Below are positions 17,093-26,650 of a stretch of 64,000 nucleotides of DNA, one piece after another. How positions within the stretch are numbered: position 1 is the stretch's first letter; every line of letters begins with the position of its first letter. Location of the stretch: positions 1-64,000 of the forward strand of contig JAEEHP010000023.1 of the NCBI GenBank assembly GCA_016280855.1, given 5' to 3'. Position numbers and translations under genes: made by a program. Source of the DNA: Bacteroidaceae bacterium. Lineage in GTDB: Bacteria; Bacteroidota; Bacteroidia; Bacteroidales; Bacteroidaceae. The notes under the pieces are model-generated. The model saw nothing but the letters and a program-made list of their open reading frames with translations, did not search any database and had not been told where the DNA came from.

Positions 17093-18246
17093 AGACGAGT
17101 TATACCTACTACATCTGCTGGTTTATCGCTGATGAGGACAAGGCGACGTTCAGGGGAAATGTCACCGGCGTCCTGAAGATGAGATATGTCGTGAATCAGA
17201 TGCAGGCCAGCGGCGTGTCGCCTTACGTGGTATCCCTTGCGCAGCAGGCCGGGAAAGGGTTCTTTGGGGCGCTGCGAAAAACGGTCATGGGCGGCGACGT
17301 GCCCCTCATGTATCTTGCAGGCTTCAACGGCCTGGGCGCTCTCGGCAGAATCATTAACAATATCATCAAGCTCGTTGAGCTCTTCTTCCTCCTGGTGTTC
17401 CGCGTCCAGCGCACCGACAAGGTCGTCCTCTACCACAACTACCCTCAAACACGTTTCGTGGCATTCATCAAACGATGGATCCGTGCCGACGTCATCGTCG
17501 AGGTCGAGGAACTCTATGGCTACTCGCCTACGGAGGACAGGCCCTGGGTGGAGAAGGAAATCAGGACCGTCAAACGCATGGACGCTTTCATCTGCGTGAA
17601 TGAGGGTATGCCCCAGCTGCTCGGACTGCAAGAAGGAAGCTATGTGGTCAACTACGGCGCCGGCGTGATTCCCCAAAGGACTGCTGCGCGGAGAAACGAC
17701 GGTAAGATACATGTCGTGTATGCCGGCACCATAGAAGCCTACAAGCAGGGAGCCACCACGGCCGTCGAAGCCGCAAGATACCTGACAGACAACTATGTGA
17801 TGCACATCATCGGCTTTGGCGAGGACGAACAGATCAGACGGCTTGGACAACGCATCGACGAGGTCAACCAATCCCTGCATCGCCAAGCCGTCGTCTATGA
17901 CGGATGCTTGAGCGGAGATGAATTAGACGCTTATCTCTTCGGATGCCACATCGGCCTGAGTTCCAATGTGATGAGGCCCAATTTTGCCAACAACTCATTT
18001 CCCTCGAAAGTGATCACCTACATGTGCCATGACCTGTCGGTCGTGTTAGGCTACGCCGAAGCATTCTACGACGTTCCCATGTCGGAAGGATGGACATTCT
18101 ACCATGAGTTTACGCCCGAGACCATCTCGGCTGCCATCATGTCGGCGCCCGTGGTGCCCGAAGGCTACTACCACGCCAGGATCCGGCAGATGAACGACGA
18201 CCTGCGACAATTCTTCAAGGCTCAGGTGATGCCCGGCCAGCATTAA
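17089..18246 (+). CDS. Glycosyltransferase, GT4-like
   Basis: The 385-residue protein has a GT-B layout: an N-terminal domain (YYICWFIADEDKATFRGNVTGVLKMRYVVNQM) and a C-terminal donor domain with HVVYAGTIEAYKQGATTAVEAARYL and LFGCHIGLSSN followed by SFPSKVITYMCHDLSV. The classic E-x7-E pair is less clear than in the upstream GT4 enzymes. It probably acts on the polysaccharide repeat unit. It is coupled by ATGA overlap to the upstream AAA gene and lies 16 bases before the iron-sulfur/acyltransferase gene. Confidence 0.75.
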   Translation: MKTSYTYYICWFIADEDKATFRGNVTGVLKMRYVVNQMQASGVSPYVVSLAQQAGKGFFGALRKTVMGGDVPLMYLAGFNGLGALGRIINNIIKLVELFFLLVFRVQRTDKVVLYHNYPQTRFVAFIKRWIRADVIVEVEELYGYSPTEDRPWVEKEIRTVKRMDAFICVNEGMPQLLGLQEGSYVVNYGAGVIPQRTAARRNDGKIHVVYAGTIEAYKQGATTAVEAARYLTDNYVMHIIGFGEDEQIRRLGQRIDEVNQSLHRQAVVYDGCLSGDELDAYLFGCHIGLSSNVMRPNFANNSFPSKVITYMCHDLSVVLGYAEAFYDVPMSEGWTFYHEFTPETISAAIMSAPVVPEGYYHARIRQMNDDLRQFFKAQVMPGQH

Positions 18247-18262
18247 GCCCCTTACTTCGAAT

Positions 18263-20050
18263 ATGATACATATCACGCAAAAAGCAGATTGCTGCGGTTG
18301 CAATGCCTGTGGCGACGTATGTTCCCACCACGCCATCTCCTTCAAGACCGACCGCGAGGGCTTTTGGTATCCGGAGGTGGACATGACGGCGTGTACCGAC
18401 TGCGGACACTGCGAGACGGTATGCCCCATCATCAATGTCGAGGCGCTGAAACGAAACGACCTTCCGCAACCCGAGTGCTATGCCGCCGAGCATAAGAACC
18501 TGGAAGTCGTGTTCGACAGCACCTCAGGCGGTATGTTCTCAGCGTTGGCCGACATCATGTACAGAAGCGGAGGCTATGTCGGCGGAGCCATCTTCAATGA
18601 AGACTTCTCCGTGCGTCATTATATCTCCAACGATAAACATGACCTGGCGAAGCTGAGAAGCAGCAAATACCTGCAGAGCAACCTGGAAGGCTTCTTCGCC
18701 CAAGTGCAAGGACTGCTGAAGAACGGAGAGAAAGTCTTAGTGTGCGGGGCACCTTGTCAGATGGCGGCCTTGAGGGCCTTCATCAGAAAAGACTATGAGA
18801 ACCTGATCATCGCCGACTACATCTGCCGCGGCATCAACTCCCCTAAGGTGTGGCGCAAGTATCTGGATTCCTTCGAGGAACGCTATGGCTCAAAAGTCAT
18901 CTACTGCAAGGCCAAGTCGAAAGAATTCGGCTGGCGCAACCTGACGCAAAAGGTCGTACTCGAGAACGGGAAAGCCTATTACGAGACACAGGAGCAGAGC
19001 AACTTCACGAAAGGCTATCTGCGCACCAACGTGTACTGCCGACCCTCGTGTTACGACTGCAAGTTCAAAGGCTATCCGCGCATCGCCGATATCACGTTGG
19101 CCGATTTCTGGGGCATCGAACGCGTGGACCAATCCATGGAGAAAGACCTTGGCACATCGCTGGTGATGGTCAATTCCCAGAAGGGCCAGGCCTTCTTCGA
19201 CAAGGCCAAGCAGCGTATCAACTACAAGGCTGTTGACTTCAAAGAGGCCGAGGCAGGGAATCCGGCCTTGAACAAGCCTCTTGGACGACCTGTTGTTGAC
19301 AGGGAGCAATTCTTCGACGACCTCGACAAGATGTCATTCCTCGAAATAGCGGATAAGTATATCAAGCCCGAACCGCAGAACAAGCTGCGTGCATTCCTCA
19401 GGAAAGGCTATCACCTGTATCAGAAAGTCGGGCGTAATCCCCTGTCGTGGCTCAGGCTGCTGCGCTACAACAGCTTGTCGGACATACGGAAGGGAAACAT
19501 CATGATCGTTTCCTCGAACTGCGTGATCGACATCCATCCGTCTGCCCACATCGAGAAACATGGCATCAGCTACGTCGGCAGCAAGATAAGGTTTCACCGT
19601 TCCAAGCTGGAGACCCGCCTCTTCGTCGGTAAGGATGCACGTCTGGTATTGGGCGACGGCACCGTCATCGGTTACGGCTCCGATGTGGAGGTCTTTGACA
19701 AAGCCTGCCTGACGTTCGGAGGCGATGGAGGCAGCAATATCGGGCTGACCATCATCTGCTCGGACCGCATCGAGATAGGCAGGCATACCATGATCGGCAG
19801 AAACGTCACCATCCGCGACAACAACGGCGGTCATTATCTGAACCGATCGGGCTATCGCGATGCACGTCCGGTCATCATCGGCGAGAAGACATGGCTGTGT
19901 GAACAATGCACCATCATGTCCGGCGTGAAGATCGGCGACGGAGCCATCGTCGGCGCTTGCTCGCTGGTCACAAGCCATGTGCCGGCACACGCCCTCGTTT
20001 CAGGCAACCCCGCCCAAATCGTTGACGAGGACATTCTCTGGAAATATTAA
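18263..20050 (+). CDS. Fusion of FrhB-like iron-sulfur protein and hexapeptide acyltransferase
   Basis: The 595-residue protein joins two modules. Residues about 1-400 resemble the coenzyme F420 hydrogenase/dehydrogenase beta-subunit family found in polysaccharide loci: two 4Fe-4S clusters (cysteines 10-20 and 44-54, CTDCGHCETVCP), then VLVCGAPCQMAALRAF and ADITLADFWGI. Residues about 410-595 form a left-handed beta-helix acyltransferase with hexapeptide repeats (VGKDARLVLGDGTVIGYGS, IEIGRHTMIGRNVTI, VKIGDGAIVGACSLV) and the end SGNPAQIVDEDI. These are usually separate genes. The acyltransferase could accept a group from the nearby ACP; this is inference. Confidence 0.82.
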   Translation: MIHITQKADCCGCNACGDVCSHHAISFKTDREGFWYPEVDMTACTDCGHCETVCPIINVEALKRNDLPQPECYAAEHKNLEVVFDSTSGGMFSALADIMYRSGGYVGGAIFNEDFSVRHYISNDKHDLAKLRSSKYLQSNLEGFFAQVQGLLKNGEKVLVCGAPCQMAALRAFIRKDYENLIIADYICRGINSPKVWRKYLDSFEERYGSKVIYCKAKSKEFGWRNLTQKVVLENGKAYYETQEQSNFTKGYLRTNVYCRPSCYDCKFKGYPRIADITLADFWGIERVDQSMEKDLGTSLVMVNSQKGQAFFDKAKQRINYKAVDFKEAEAGNPALNKPLGRPVVDREQFFDDLDKMSFLEIADKYIKPEPQNKLRAFLRKGYHLYQKVGRNPLSWLRLLRYNSLSDIRKGNIMIVSSNCVIDIHPSAHIEKHGISYVGSKIRFHRSKLETRLFVGKDARLVLGDGTVIGYGSDVEVFDKACLTFGGDGGSNIGLTIICSDRIEIGRHTMIGRNVTIRDNNGGHYLNRSGYRDARPVIIGEKTWLCEQCTIMSGVKIGDGAIVGACSLVTSHVPAHALVSGNPAQIVDEDILWKY

Positions 20051-20076
20051 TCTCTAATTATAAACCCCTAATCATT

Positions 20077-20304
20077 ATGACACTCGAAGATTTTGTTACA
20101 CAATTTGCCGACCAGTTCGATGACACCGATGCATCAGAAATCACCGCATCAACGGAATTCCACCTTCTTGATGAATGGAGTTCGCTGACCGGCATGGGCG
20201 TTATCGCACTTGTCAAGACCGAATATGGCAAGACCATCACCGGCAAGGAATTGCGTGAATGCGAAACCGTTGAGGATGTGTATAATCTGGTGGCCTCAAA
20301 GTAA
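20077..20304 (+). CDS. Acyl carrier protein-like
   Basis: The 75-residue acidic protein has the four-helix ACP pattern with EWSSLTGMGVIALV, where Ser36 is the expected phosphopantetheine site. The usual Asp before that serine is Ser here, as in some ACPs of specialised acyl pathways. It lies between the acyltransferase fusion and a ketoreductase and ends directly against the reductase start. It probably carries a short acyl chain for decorating the sugar rather than serving general fatty acid synthesis. Confidence 0.8.
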   Translation: MTLEDFVTQFADQFDDTDASEITASTEFHLLDEWSSLTGMGVIALVKTEYGKTITGKELRECETVEDVYNLVASK

Positions 20305-21048
20305 ATGGACTCCGTGAATCCTTTTTCGCTTGAGGGGAAGACCATCCTGGTGACAGGCGCCTCGTCCGGCATCGGACGAAGCATTGCTGTGGCTTGCTCG
20401 CAGATGGGAGCGAAGGTCATCGTCAACGGACGCAATGAGCAGAAGTTGAAAGAGACCCTCGCCATGATGCCAGGTGACGGCCACGACGTGAAGGTGGGTG
20501 ACCTGACCGACACCACATCCTTGCCGACGATGGTCGGCACGCTGCCAAAGCTCGACGGCATCGTCCATTGCGCCGGCATTGGGACGCGTGTCCTATGCAA
20601 GAACGTCGTGGAGGCTGACATTGACCAGACGATGGGAACGAACTTCAAGGCGCCCGTCCTCTTACAGACCGAGCTACTGAAACAAAAGAAAATAAACAAA
20701 GGAGCCAGCATCGTCTTTGTAGCCTCCCTTTCCACCGATTCCCCGAGCGTAGGCAATGCCCTGTATGCGGCATCGAAAGGTGCTTTAGTGGCCTATGCCA
20801 ACTGCCTGCAACTGGAACTGGCGCCCCGAATGATACGGGTGAACTGCATCAGTCCGGCCATGGTATGGACGGACTTGATCTTCAAGGGGGGCCTGACAGA
20901 AGAGGAGCTGCACGAAGACGAACAGAAATATCCGTTGAAGAGATATGGTCGTCCCGAAGACATTGCGCATCTCGCCGTTTATCTGCTCTCAGATGCTGCT
21001 TCCTGGATGGCGGGAAGCAATGTCAAGATCACCGGCGGCGCAAAATAA
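20305..21048 (+). CDS. Short-chain dehydrogenase, 3-oxoacyl-ACP reductase-like
   Basis: This 247-residue SDR has a Rossmann fold with TGASSGIGRS (about residues 18-27), the active-site YAASK (Tyr154, Lys158) preceded by a catalytic serine in ASLSTD, and a FabG-like C-terminus (GRPEDIAHLAVYLLSDAASWMAGSNVKITGG). It starts immediately after the ACP stop. With the ACP and two ketoacyl synthases III it could reduce a 3-ketoacyl-ACP to a 3-hydroxyacyl-ACP. The substrate is inferred from context. Confidence 0.85.
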   Translation: MDSVNPFSLEGKTILVTGASSGIGRSIAVACSQMGAKVIVNGRNEQKLKETLAMMPGDGHDVKVGDLTDTTSLPTMVGTLPKLDGIVHCAGIGTRVLCKNVVEADIDQTMGTNFKAPVLLQTELLKQKKINKGASIVFVASLSTDSPSVGNALYAASKGALVAYANCLQLELAPRMIRVNCISPAMVWTDLIFKGGLTEEELHEDEQKYPLKRYGRPEDIAHLAVYLLSDAASWMAGSNVKITGGAK

Positions 21049-21059
21049 AACGTATTGAC

Positions 21060-22049
21060 ATGGCATACATCAAAGCAATCACTTATTACCAGCCCGACGA
21101 GGTCATCACTAACGAGCAACTCGAGAAGGAATTGGGAGGTATAGAACAAGTAGCCAAGACCGCAGGCGTTGATTCCCGACGAAAGGCTGCAGAAGAGGAA
21201 ACAGCGAGTGACCTGGCCGTGAAGGCTGCGGAGAAGTTGTTCGAGGAGCATGGTCTGAAACCAAGTGAGATTGATTTCCTAATCTTCTGCACGCAGAGTC
21301 CTGACTATTTCATGCCATCGGCTTCATGTATCATTCAGGACCGACTGGGAATCCCCACTACAGCAGGAGCTTTCGGCTACGACCTCGGTTGTTCCGGCTA
21401 TGTTTATGGACTGGCAATAACCAATAGCTTCGTTGACTCCGGTCTGGCTAAGAATGTTCTTCTGCTAACAGCTGATACCATCAGCAAATACTTACACCCA
21501 CAGGATAAGAATCGCCTGCTATTCGGAGATGCAGCATCGGCGACGCTTGTAGCCCCCGAAGGAGCGGCTCGTATTGGAGCCTTTGAAAGGGGTACTGACG
21601 GCAGCGGCCTGGAACACATTATCATTCGCAACGGAGGGAACAGGCACAGGGCCATGACCGGCAATAGCCGTAAGGATGAGAACGGCAATATTCATTATGA
21701 TGATTACTTCGACATGGATGGAGAAGCCGTCTTTAACTTCACGGTTGAGCGAATACCAGAGCTCATGAAGAATTGTCTGGCTAAAAATGAGATGGAAAAA
21801 GAAGACGTGGGCTTCTACGTGTTCCACCAGGCGAACAAATACATGCTCAACACGTTGAGGAAGCTGAACAAACTGCCCAAAGACGCTTTCTTCGTGGACT
21901 TGAGCGACACAGGAAACACCACATCAAGCACCGTGCCGATTGGACTCGTGAAAAGTATGAAGAACGGTCGTATTCATGAAGGCATGAATGTGATGGTGGC
22001 CGGTTTTGGCGTCGGCTTATCATGGGCGGCAACTATACTGAAATTCTAA
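21060..22049 (+). CDS. 3-oxoacyl-ACP synthase III-like (first copy)
   Basis: The 329-residue thiolase-fold enzyme resembles FabH: the catalytic triad Cys111 (DLGCSG), His256 (FHQANK) and Asn286 (DTGNTTSS) is intact. It would condense an acyl-CoA with malonyl-ACP. The start at 21060 (MAYIKAITYYQPDEV) is 11 bases after the SDR and matches the start of the second copy; a longer frame from 20865 would overlap the SDR and is unlikely. It is a tandem paralog of the next gene, close along the whole length, but its DNA is visibly more A/T-rich. Confidence 0.9.
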   Translation: MAYIKAITYYQPDEVITNEQLEKELGGIEQVAKTAGVDSRRKAAEEETASDLAVKAAEKLFEEHGLKPSEIDFLIFCTQSPDYFMPSASCIIQDRLGIPTTAGAFGYDLGCSGYVYGLAITNSFVDSGLAKNVLLLTADTISKYLHPQDKNRLLFGDAASATLVAPEGAARIGAFERGTDGSGLEHIIIRNGGNRHRAMTGNSRKDENGNIHYDDYFDMDGEAVFNFTVERIPELMKNCLAKNEMEKEDVGFYVFHQANKYMLNTLRKLNKLPKDAFFVDLSDTGNTTSSTVPIGLVKSMKNGRIHEGMNVMVAGFGVGLSWAATILKF

Positions 22050-23048
22050 ATGGCATACATCAAAGCAATATCCTACTACCTGCCCGAAAGGGTAGTCACC
22101 AATGAAGAGCTGGTAAGCGAGTTCCCTGAATGGAGCGTGGACAAGGTGGCACAAAAGGTGGGCGTGTATGCCCGCCATCTTGCAGCCCCCGACGAGACGG
22201 CAGGCGACATGGCCGAGAAAGCAGCCCGCAAACTGTTCGCAGAGTATGGCATTGACCCGTCAGAGATTGACTTTGTGATGCTTTGCACCCAAAGCCCCGA
22301 CTACTTCCTGCCCTCCACGGCCTGTATCCTTCAAGACCGGCTGGGCATACCCACCACAGCGGGAGCCTTCGACTACAACCTCGGATGCTCCGGCTGCATC
22401 TACGGCATGGCTATGGCCAAGGGACTGATCGCGGCAGGCATCGCCAAGAACATTCTCCTACTGACCGCAGAGACCTACAACAAATACCTGCATCCGCAGG
22501 ACAAGAGCAACAGAAGCATCTTCGGCGACGGAGCTGCCGCCTGCCTCATATCCACGGAAGGTTTTGCGGAGATCGGCGAATTTGTGCTTGGCACGGACGG
22601 CAGCGGAGCCGACAACCTCATCGTGAAGACGGGAGCTTCGCGCATGAAAACAGCAACGGGAAAGTTCGTTGAAGACGAAGAAGGGCATCTGTGGCACGAC
22701 GACTATCTGTACATGAATGGCAGCGCCATCTTCAATTTCACGTTGGATGCCGTGCCGGCGATGATGACTCAGATCCTGACAAAGAACAACATGCAGAAAG
22801 AGCATGTAGATTACTATGTCTTCCACCAGGCCAACAAATTCATGCTGAACACCATCCGCAAAGTGTGTACGCTGCCGAAGGACAAGTTCTACGTTGACTT
22901 GGAGCAGGTCGGGAACACGGTGTCTTCGACCATCCTGATCGGGCTCAAGGATTGCATCAGTCAAGGCACCATCAAAGCGGACATGAAGGTGATGGTGGCC
23001 GGCTTTGGCGTTGGACTCAGCTGGGGAGGAACCATTTTGAAATTCTAA
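22050..23048 (+). CDS. 3-oxoacyl-ACP synthase III-like (second copy)
   Basis: This 332-residue paralog of the preceding protein starts with zero spacing after its stop. The triad Cys113 (NLGCSG), His259 and Asn289 is intact. Both copies share MAYIKAI at the start and GFGVGLSW near the end. Two complete active sites argue that both are functional, perhaps with different primer preference or as a heterodimer. It belongs to the ACP-SDR-KASIII acyl module of the polysaccharide locus. Confidence 0.9.
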   Translation: MAYIKAISYYLPERVVTNEELVSEFPEWSVDKVAQKVGVYARHLAAPDETAGDMAEKAARKLFAEYGIDPSEIDFVMLCTQSPDYFLPSTACILQDRLGIPTTAGAFDYNLGCSGCIYGMAMAKGLIAAGIAKNILLLTAETYNKYLHPQDKSNRSIFGDGAAACLISTEGFAEIGEFVLGTDGSGADNLIVKTGASRMKTATGKFVEDEEGHLWHDDYLYMNGSAIFNFTLDAVPAMMTQILTKNNMQKEHVDYYVFHQANKFMLNTIRKVCTLPKDKFYVDLEQVGNTVSSTILIGLKDCISQGTIKADMKVMVAGFGVGLSWGGTILKF

Positions 23049-23054
23049 GATGTC

Positions 23055-23969
23055 ATGAAGCTGTCGGAATTCCTGCGCAACGGAGCGATACCTCAGATAG
23101 GGTTTGGGCCGGGTGGCATGGGTTACTCGCCCCGTATGCCCAAAGAAAGGAAAGGGCTATCGTCGTTCGCCTTTCGGGTGGCAAACAAGTTGTATTTCCG
23201 CCCAAAGATGCAACGGGATTACGTCGATGCCATCGCCCACGCCATCCAAACGGGGTTCCGCCTCATCGATTATTCTGCCGCCTATGGCGACGGCAAACTG
23301 ATCGGAGAAGCCATCAGGAAGAGCCAGGTGAAGCGTAGCGACCTGCTGATTACCACCCGCGTCAGCAACGGAGCACAACGTGAACATCGGGTGCGCGAAG
23401 AGTTCATGTCATTCGTCCACAACGCAGGGATTGACCATGTCGATCTGCTCCAGTTCCATTGGCCTGTGACGGACCTGTACCTGGACACGTGGCGCGAGAT
23501 GGAGAAGCTCCATGAAGAAGGGTTGGTGAAGCATCTCGGCGTTGCCAACTGCCACGAGCACCATTTGGAGGAGCTATTCAAGATGTGCAAGTACCGCCCC
23601 GAAGTGGGGCAGTTCGAGATCCATCCCCTGTTCACCCAGAAGCCGCTGATCGAGTACTATCGCGAGCAGGGGATTGTGGTGGAGGCCTATACGCCACTCG
23701 CCAGATACGACGACCGGCTGGTGCGTCTGCCCCTGCTGAAACGGTTGGAGAAGAAATACGACAAGACGTTCGTGCAGATCATCCTCCGATGGCACGTCCA
23801 GAATGGGGTCATCCCATTGGTGCGTTCGATGTCCAGGCATCATCAACAGGAGAATATCGACATCTTCGATTTCGAGCTCTCGGACGAAGACATGAAGGCC
23901 ATCGACGGGATCAATATCAACAGCCGTTTGCGCTACGACCCGGACAACTGCGATTTTTCTATCCTGTAG
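23055..23969 (+). CDS. Aldo/keto reductase with Arg at the catalytic Lys position
   Basis: This is a 304-residue TIM-barrel NADPH reductase. The conserved Asp and Tyr (LIDYSAAYGDGKLIGEAI) and His (LLQFHWP) are present, and the C-terminal nucleotide site (VIPLVRSMSRHHQQENIDIFDFELSDEDM) looks normal. Where the family has Lys at the end of the beta-4 strand, this protein has Arg (LLITTRVSN). It could reduce a keto-sugar or an acyl intermediate of the locus, or have reduced catalytic function. It lies 6 bases after the second ketoacyl synthase. Confidence 0.82.
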   Translation: MKLSEFLRNGAIPQIGFGPGGMGYSPRMPKERKGLSSFAFRVANKLYFRPKMQRDYVDAIAHAIQTGFRLIDYSAAYGDGKLIGEAIRKSQVKRSDLLITTRVSNGAQREHRVREEFMSFVHNAGIDHVDLLQFHWPVTDLYLDTWREMEKLHEEGLVKHLGVANCHEHHLEELFKMCKYRPEVGQFEIHPLFTQKPLIEYYREQGIVVEAYTPLARYDDRLVRLPLLKRLEKKYDKTFVQIILRWHVQNGVIPLVRSMSRHHQQENIDIFDFELSDEDMKAIDGININSRLRYDPDNCDFSIL

Positions 23970-23975
23970 CCACCC

Positions 23976-25520
23976 ATGACGCCAACGACCAATAAGACCA
24001 TTGCCAAGAATACCGTCGTCCTGTATCTACGGGTGCTGATCACGATGGTGATCTCGCTGTTCACCAGCCGCGTCATCCTGCAGAAATTAGGCGTTGACGA
24101 TTATGGCATCTATCAGACGGTGGGCGGTCTGGTCGGATTGTTGGCTTTCGTCAACGGCGCCTTGGCCACAGGCTCTTCGCGCTTCCTCACCTTCGAATTA
24201 GGCACGGGTGACTCTGGCAAGTTGCGAAGGACCTTCTCCACGCTGCTCACCTCCCACATCCTGCTCTGTCTCCTCATCATCCTGGTTGCAGAAACGATCG
24301 GCCTACGGTTCATTCACCATAATCTCGTCATTCCGCCGGATCGGATGGATGCCGCGGTGGTTGCCTTTCATCTCAGCGTGCTCTCCACGGCTTTCTCCAT
24401 CATCCAAGTGCCCTATCATGCCAGCATCATTGCCCATGAACAGTTGTCCATCTACGCCTACACCAGCATCGTAGAAGCTTTCATGAAGCTGGGCATTGTC
24501 TATCTGCTGGCGGTGGCGCCCTACGACAGGCTCAAGACGTATGCCCTGCTCTACTGTCTGGTATCGATAGGTCTGGCGCTGTTCTATATCTGGTACAGTC
24601 GGCGCCACAACAAGGAAACGCATTACCAGTTCATGCTGGACAAGCCCATCTTCAAGGAAGTCGTAGGCTACTCCAGCTGGAACCTGTTCTCCAACACGGC
24701 CATTGCCCTGAACAGTCAGGGAACGACGGTGCTCATCAACATGTTCTTCAGTCCCGGAGTGGTGGCTGCCCGCGCCATAGCCAATCAGGTCAACATGGCG
24801 GCGAACCAGTTTATCGTGAACTTCCGGACTGCTGCCAATCCGCAGATCGTGAAGCGCTATGCCGCCAACGACTATGAGGGCAGCAAGTCGCTCCTGCTGT
24901 CGTCCACGACCTATTCCTATTTCCTCATGCTCCTCATGGCGCTGCCCGTATGCCTTGAAGCCGAAACGCTGTTGAGGCTATGGTTGGGCATCGTCCCGGA
25001 GTATGCCGTTCCTTTCCTGCGATTGGCGATGGTCACCAGCCTGTTTCAGGTCTTCGACGCCTCGTTTTACACGGCGTTATATGCCAAGGGACAGATTAAA
25101 GAGAACGCCTTGATCAGCCCCTTGCTCAGTTTTTGTGCCTTCCCGTTGATCTATGTGCTGTTCCGGATGGGTCATTCGCCCATCACGATGGCATGGGTGC
25201 TCCTCGGGGTGTATGCCATCATCGGATTGCTGGTCAAGCCCCTCCTGATCATCAAGATCGTCGATTATACGTGGCGAGACGTCCTTTCCGTGTTTTATCC
25301 ATGTCTGAAAGTCACCTTAGCCGCCGTTCCCATTCCTTTGCTGGCGTTCATCTGCTTGGAGGACAAGTGCAACGACATCGTGCGATTTGTGCTCATCTGC
25401 GTCCTTTCGCTGCTGTCCGTTCTCGTCAGCTGTTGGTATTTAGGCTTCGATGAGCATACGCGAACCCTACTGCTGGGCTTCGTGAGAAAGAGACTCCATA
25501 AATCCGTTACGCAGCCATGA
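23976..25520 (+). CDS. Polysaccharide flippase (Wzx-like, MATE/MOP superfamily)
   Basis: The 514-residue integral membrane protein has about 12-14 hydrophobic segments and the N-terminal pattern KNTVVLYLRVLITMVISLFTSRVILQKLGVDDYGIYQTVGG, typical of Bacteroidetes Wzx-type flippases. It would move the undecaprenyl-linked repeat unit across the inner membrane to the polymerase. Six bases separate it from the aldo/keto reductase, and its stop overlaps the next start (ATGA). Confidence 0.88.
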   Translation: MTPTTNKTIAKNTVVLYLRVLITMVISLFTSRVILQKLGVDDYGIYQTVGGLVGLLAFVNGALATGSSRFLTFELGTGDSGKLRRTFSTLLTSHILLCLLIILVAETIGLRFIHHNLVIPPDRMDAAVVAFHLSVLSTAFSIIQVPYHASIIAHEQLSIYAYTSIVEAFMKLGIVYLLAVAPYDRLKTYALLYCLVSIGLALFYIWYSRRHNKETHYQFMLDKPIFKEVVGYSSWNLFSNTAIALNSQGTTVLINMFFSPGVVAARAIANQVNMAANQFIVNFRTAANPQIVKRYAANDYEGSKSLLLSSTTYSYFLMLLMALPVCLEAETLLRLWLGIVPEYAVPFLRLAMVTSLFQVFDASFYTALYAKGQIKENALISPLLSFCAFPLIYVLFRMGHSPITMAWVLLGVYAIIGLLVKPLLIIKIVDYTWRDVLSVFYPCLKVTLAAVPIPLLAFICLEDKCNDIVRFVLICVLSLLSVLVSCWYLGFDEHTRTLLLGFVRKRLHKSVTQP

Positions 25521-26650
25521 GAATAGCCATCCTCACCCTTCCGCTCCACACCAACTATGGCGGCATTCTCCAAGCCTATGCCTTGCAGACCGTTCTGCAG
25601 AGGATGGGGCATGAGGTGCTGTTATTGGATAAAGACAGAGATATACATAAGACCCTGTTCAGGCAGATGCTTTCGTATGGCAAATACCTGCTGAAAAGAT
25701 ACCTCCTGCAGGAAGAGGTCGCTTTCATAACCCCTAAAAGACAAAACGCAGAACGAAAGATCAGGGAGCAGCACACGCAGCAGTTTATTCACAGCCACAT
25801 CGCTACGTATCGCATCAGACGCCTCGAAGAGGTGAAGGCGGAGGACTTCGACGCCATCGTTGTCGGGAGCGACCAAGTATGGCGCCATCAATACTTTACC
25901 AGACTCTACGACAGCCCTATCGGCAACGCCTACCTGAAGTTCTGCACGAAAGCCCCCATCAAGCGCATCGCCTACGCTGCCTCGTTCGGCACGGACGAAT
26001 GGGAATATTCAGCCCGCGAGACCGAAGAATGTGCTCGGCTGCTGCAGCTGTTCGACCGCATCAGCGTCAGGGAGGAATCTGCCATCGGGCTTTGTGAACG
26101 TAAGCTTCATCGGGCCGATGCCAGGCTGGTGTTGGATCCTACACTGCTCCTTGACAAAGAAGACTACATCGCATTAGTCCAACAGGCCGGAACGAAGAGA
26201 AGTCCGGGCAACCTGATGTGCTACATCTTGGACAACAACGACGAGAAAGAGGGGCTGATCAACCGAGTCGCTCACGAACGGGGATTGACACCTTTCAATG
26301 CGAGTTCGAAGGTCGAGGATCCCTATGCTACGCTGGAGGAAAGCATCCAGCCCCCAGTCGAAGCGTGGCTGCAAGCTTTTGTGGATGCGGAATTTGTCAT
26401 CACCGACTCCTTCCACGCCTGCGTCTTCTCCATCATCTTCGGGAAACCGTTTGTCGTCGTGGGCAACCGCGAACGGGGTCTGTCGCGCTTCACCACGCTC
26501 CTGGAGATGTTCGGCGTAACGGGTAACATGCTCCATGCTGCCACCGACTACGACAGCCACTCATCCTACGGCATCCCGAAAACGACCGTTGAGCTGTACC
26601 AACGAGCAAAACAACAATCATTGGAATTCCTATCAAATGCTTTCCGCTAA
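25517..26650 (+). CDS. Polysaccharide pyruvyl transferase family protein
   Basis: The 377-residue GT-B-like protein starts MRIAILTLPLHTNYGGILQAYALQ, the hallmark of the CsaB/WcaK family. It also has FDAIVVGSDQVWRHQYF, IAYAASFGTDEW and ITDSFHACVFSIIFGKPFVVVGNRERG near residues 294-320. Members transfer pyruvate from phosphoenolpyruvate to a sugar as a ketal, giving a negative charge, though some relatives have other roles. It is coupled by ATGA to the flippase and overlaps the following gene by 14 bases. Confidence 0.87.
   Translation: MRIAILTLPLHTNYGGILQAYALQTVLQRMGHEVLLLDKDRDIHKTLFRQMLSYGKYLLKRYLLQEEVAFITPKRQNAERKIREQHTQQFIHSHIATYRIRRLEEVKAEDFDAIVVGSDQVWRHQYFTRLYDSPIGNAYLKFCTKAPIKRIAYAASFGTDEWEYSARETEECARLLQLFDRISVREESAIGLCERKLHRADARLVLDPTLLLDKEDYIALVQQAGTKRSPGNLMCYILDNNDEKEGLINRVAHERGLTPFNASSKVEDPYATLEESIQPPVEAWLQAFVDAEFVITDSFHACVFSIIFGKPFVVVGNRERGLSRFTTLLEMFGVTGNMLHAATDYDSHSSYGIPKTTVELYQRAKQQSLEFLSNAFR

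Noticed and set aside
20865-21059. N-terminal extension of the first ketoacyl synthase
   Set aside because: It overlaps the reductase gene and the paralog starts with the same MAYIKAI as the shorter form.
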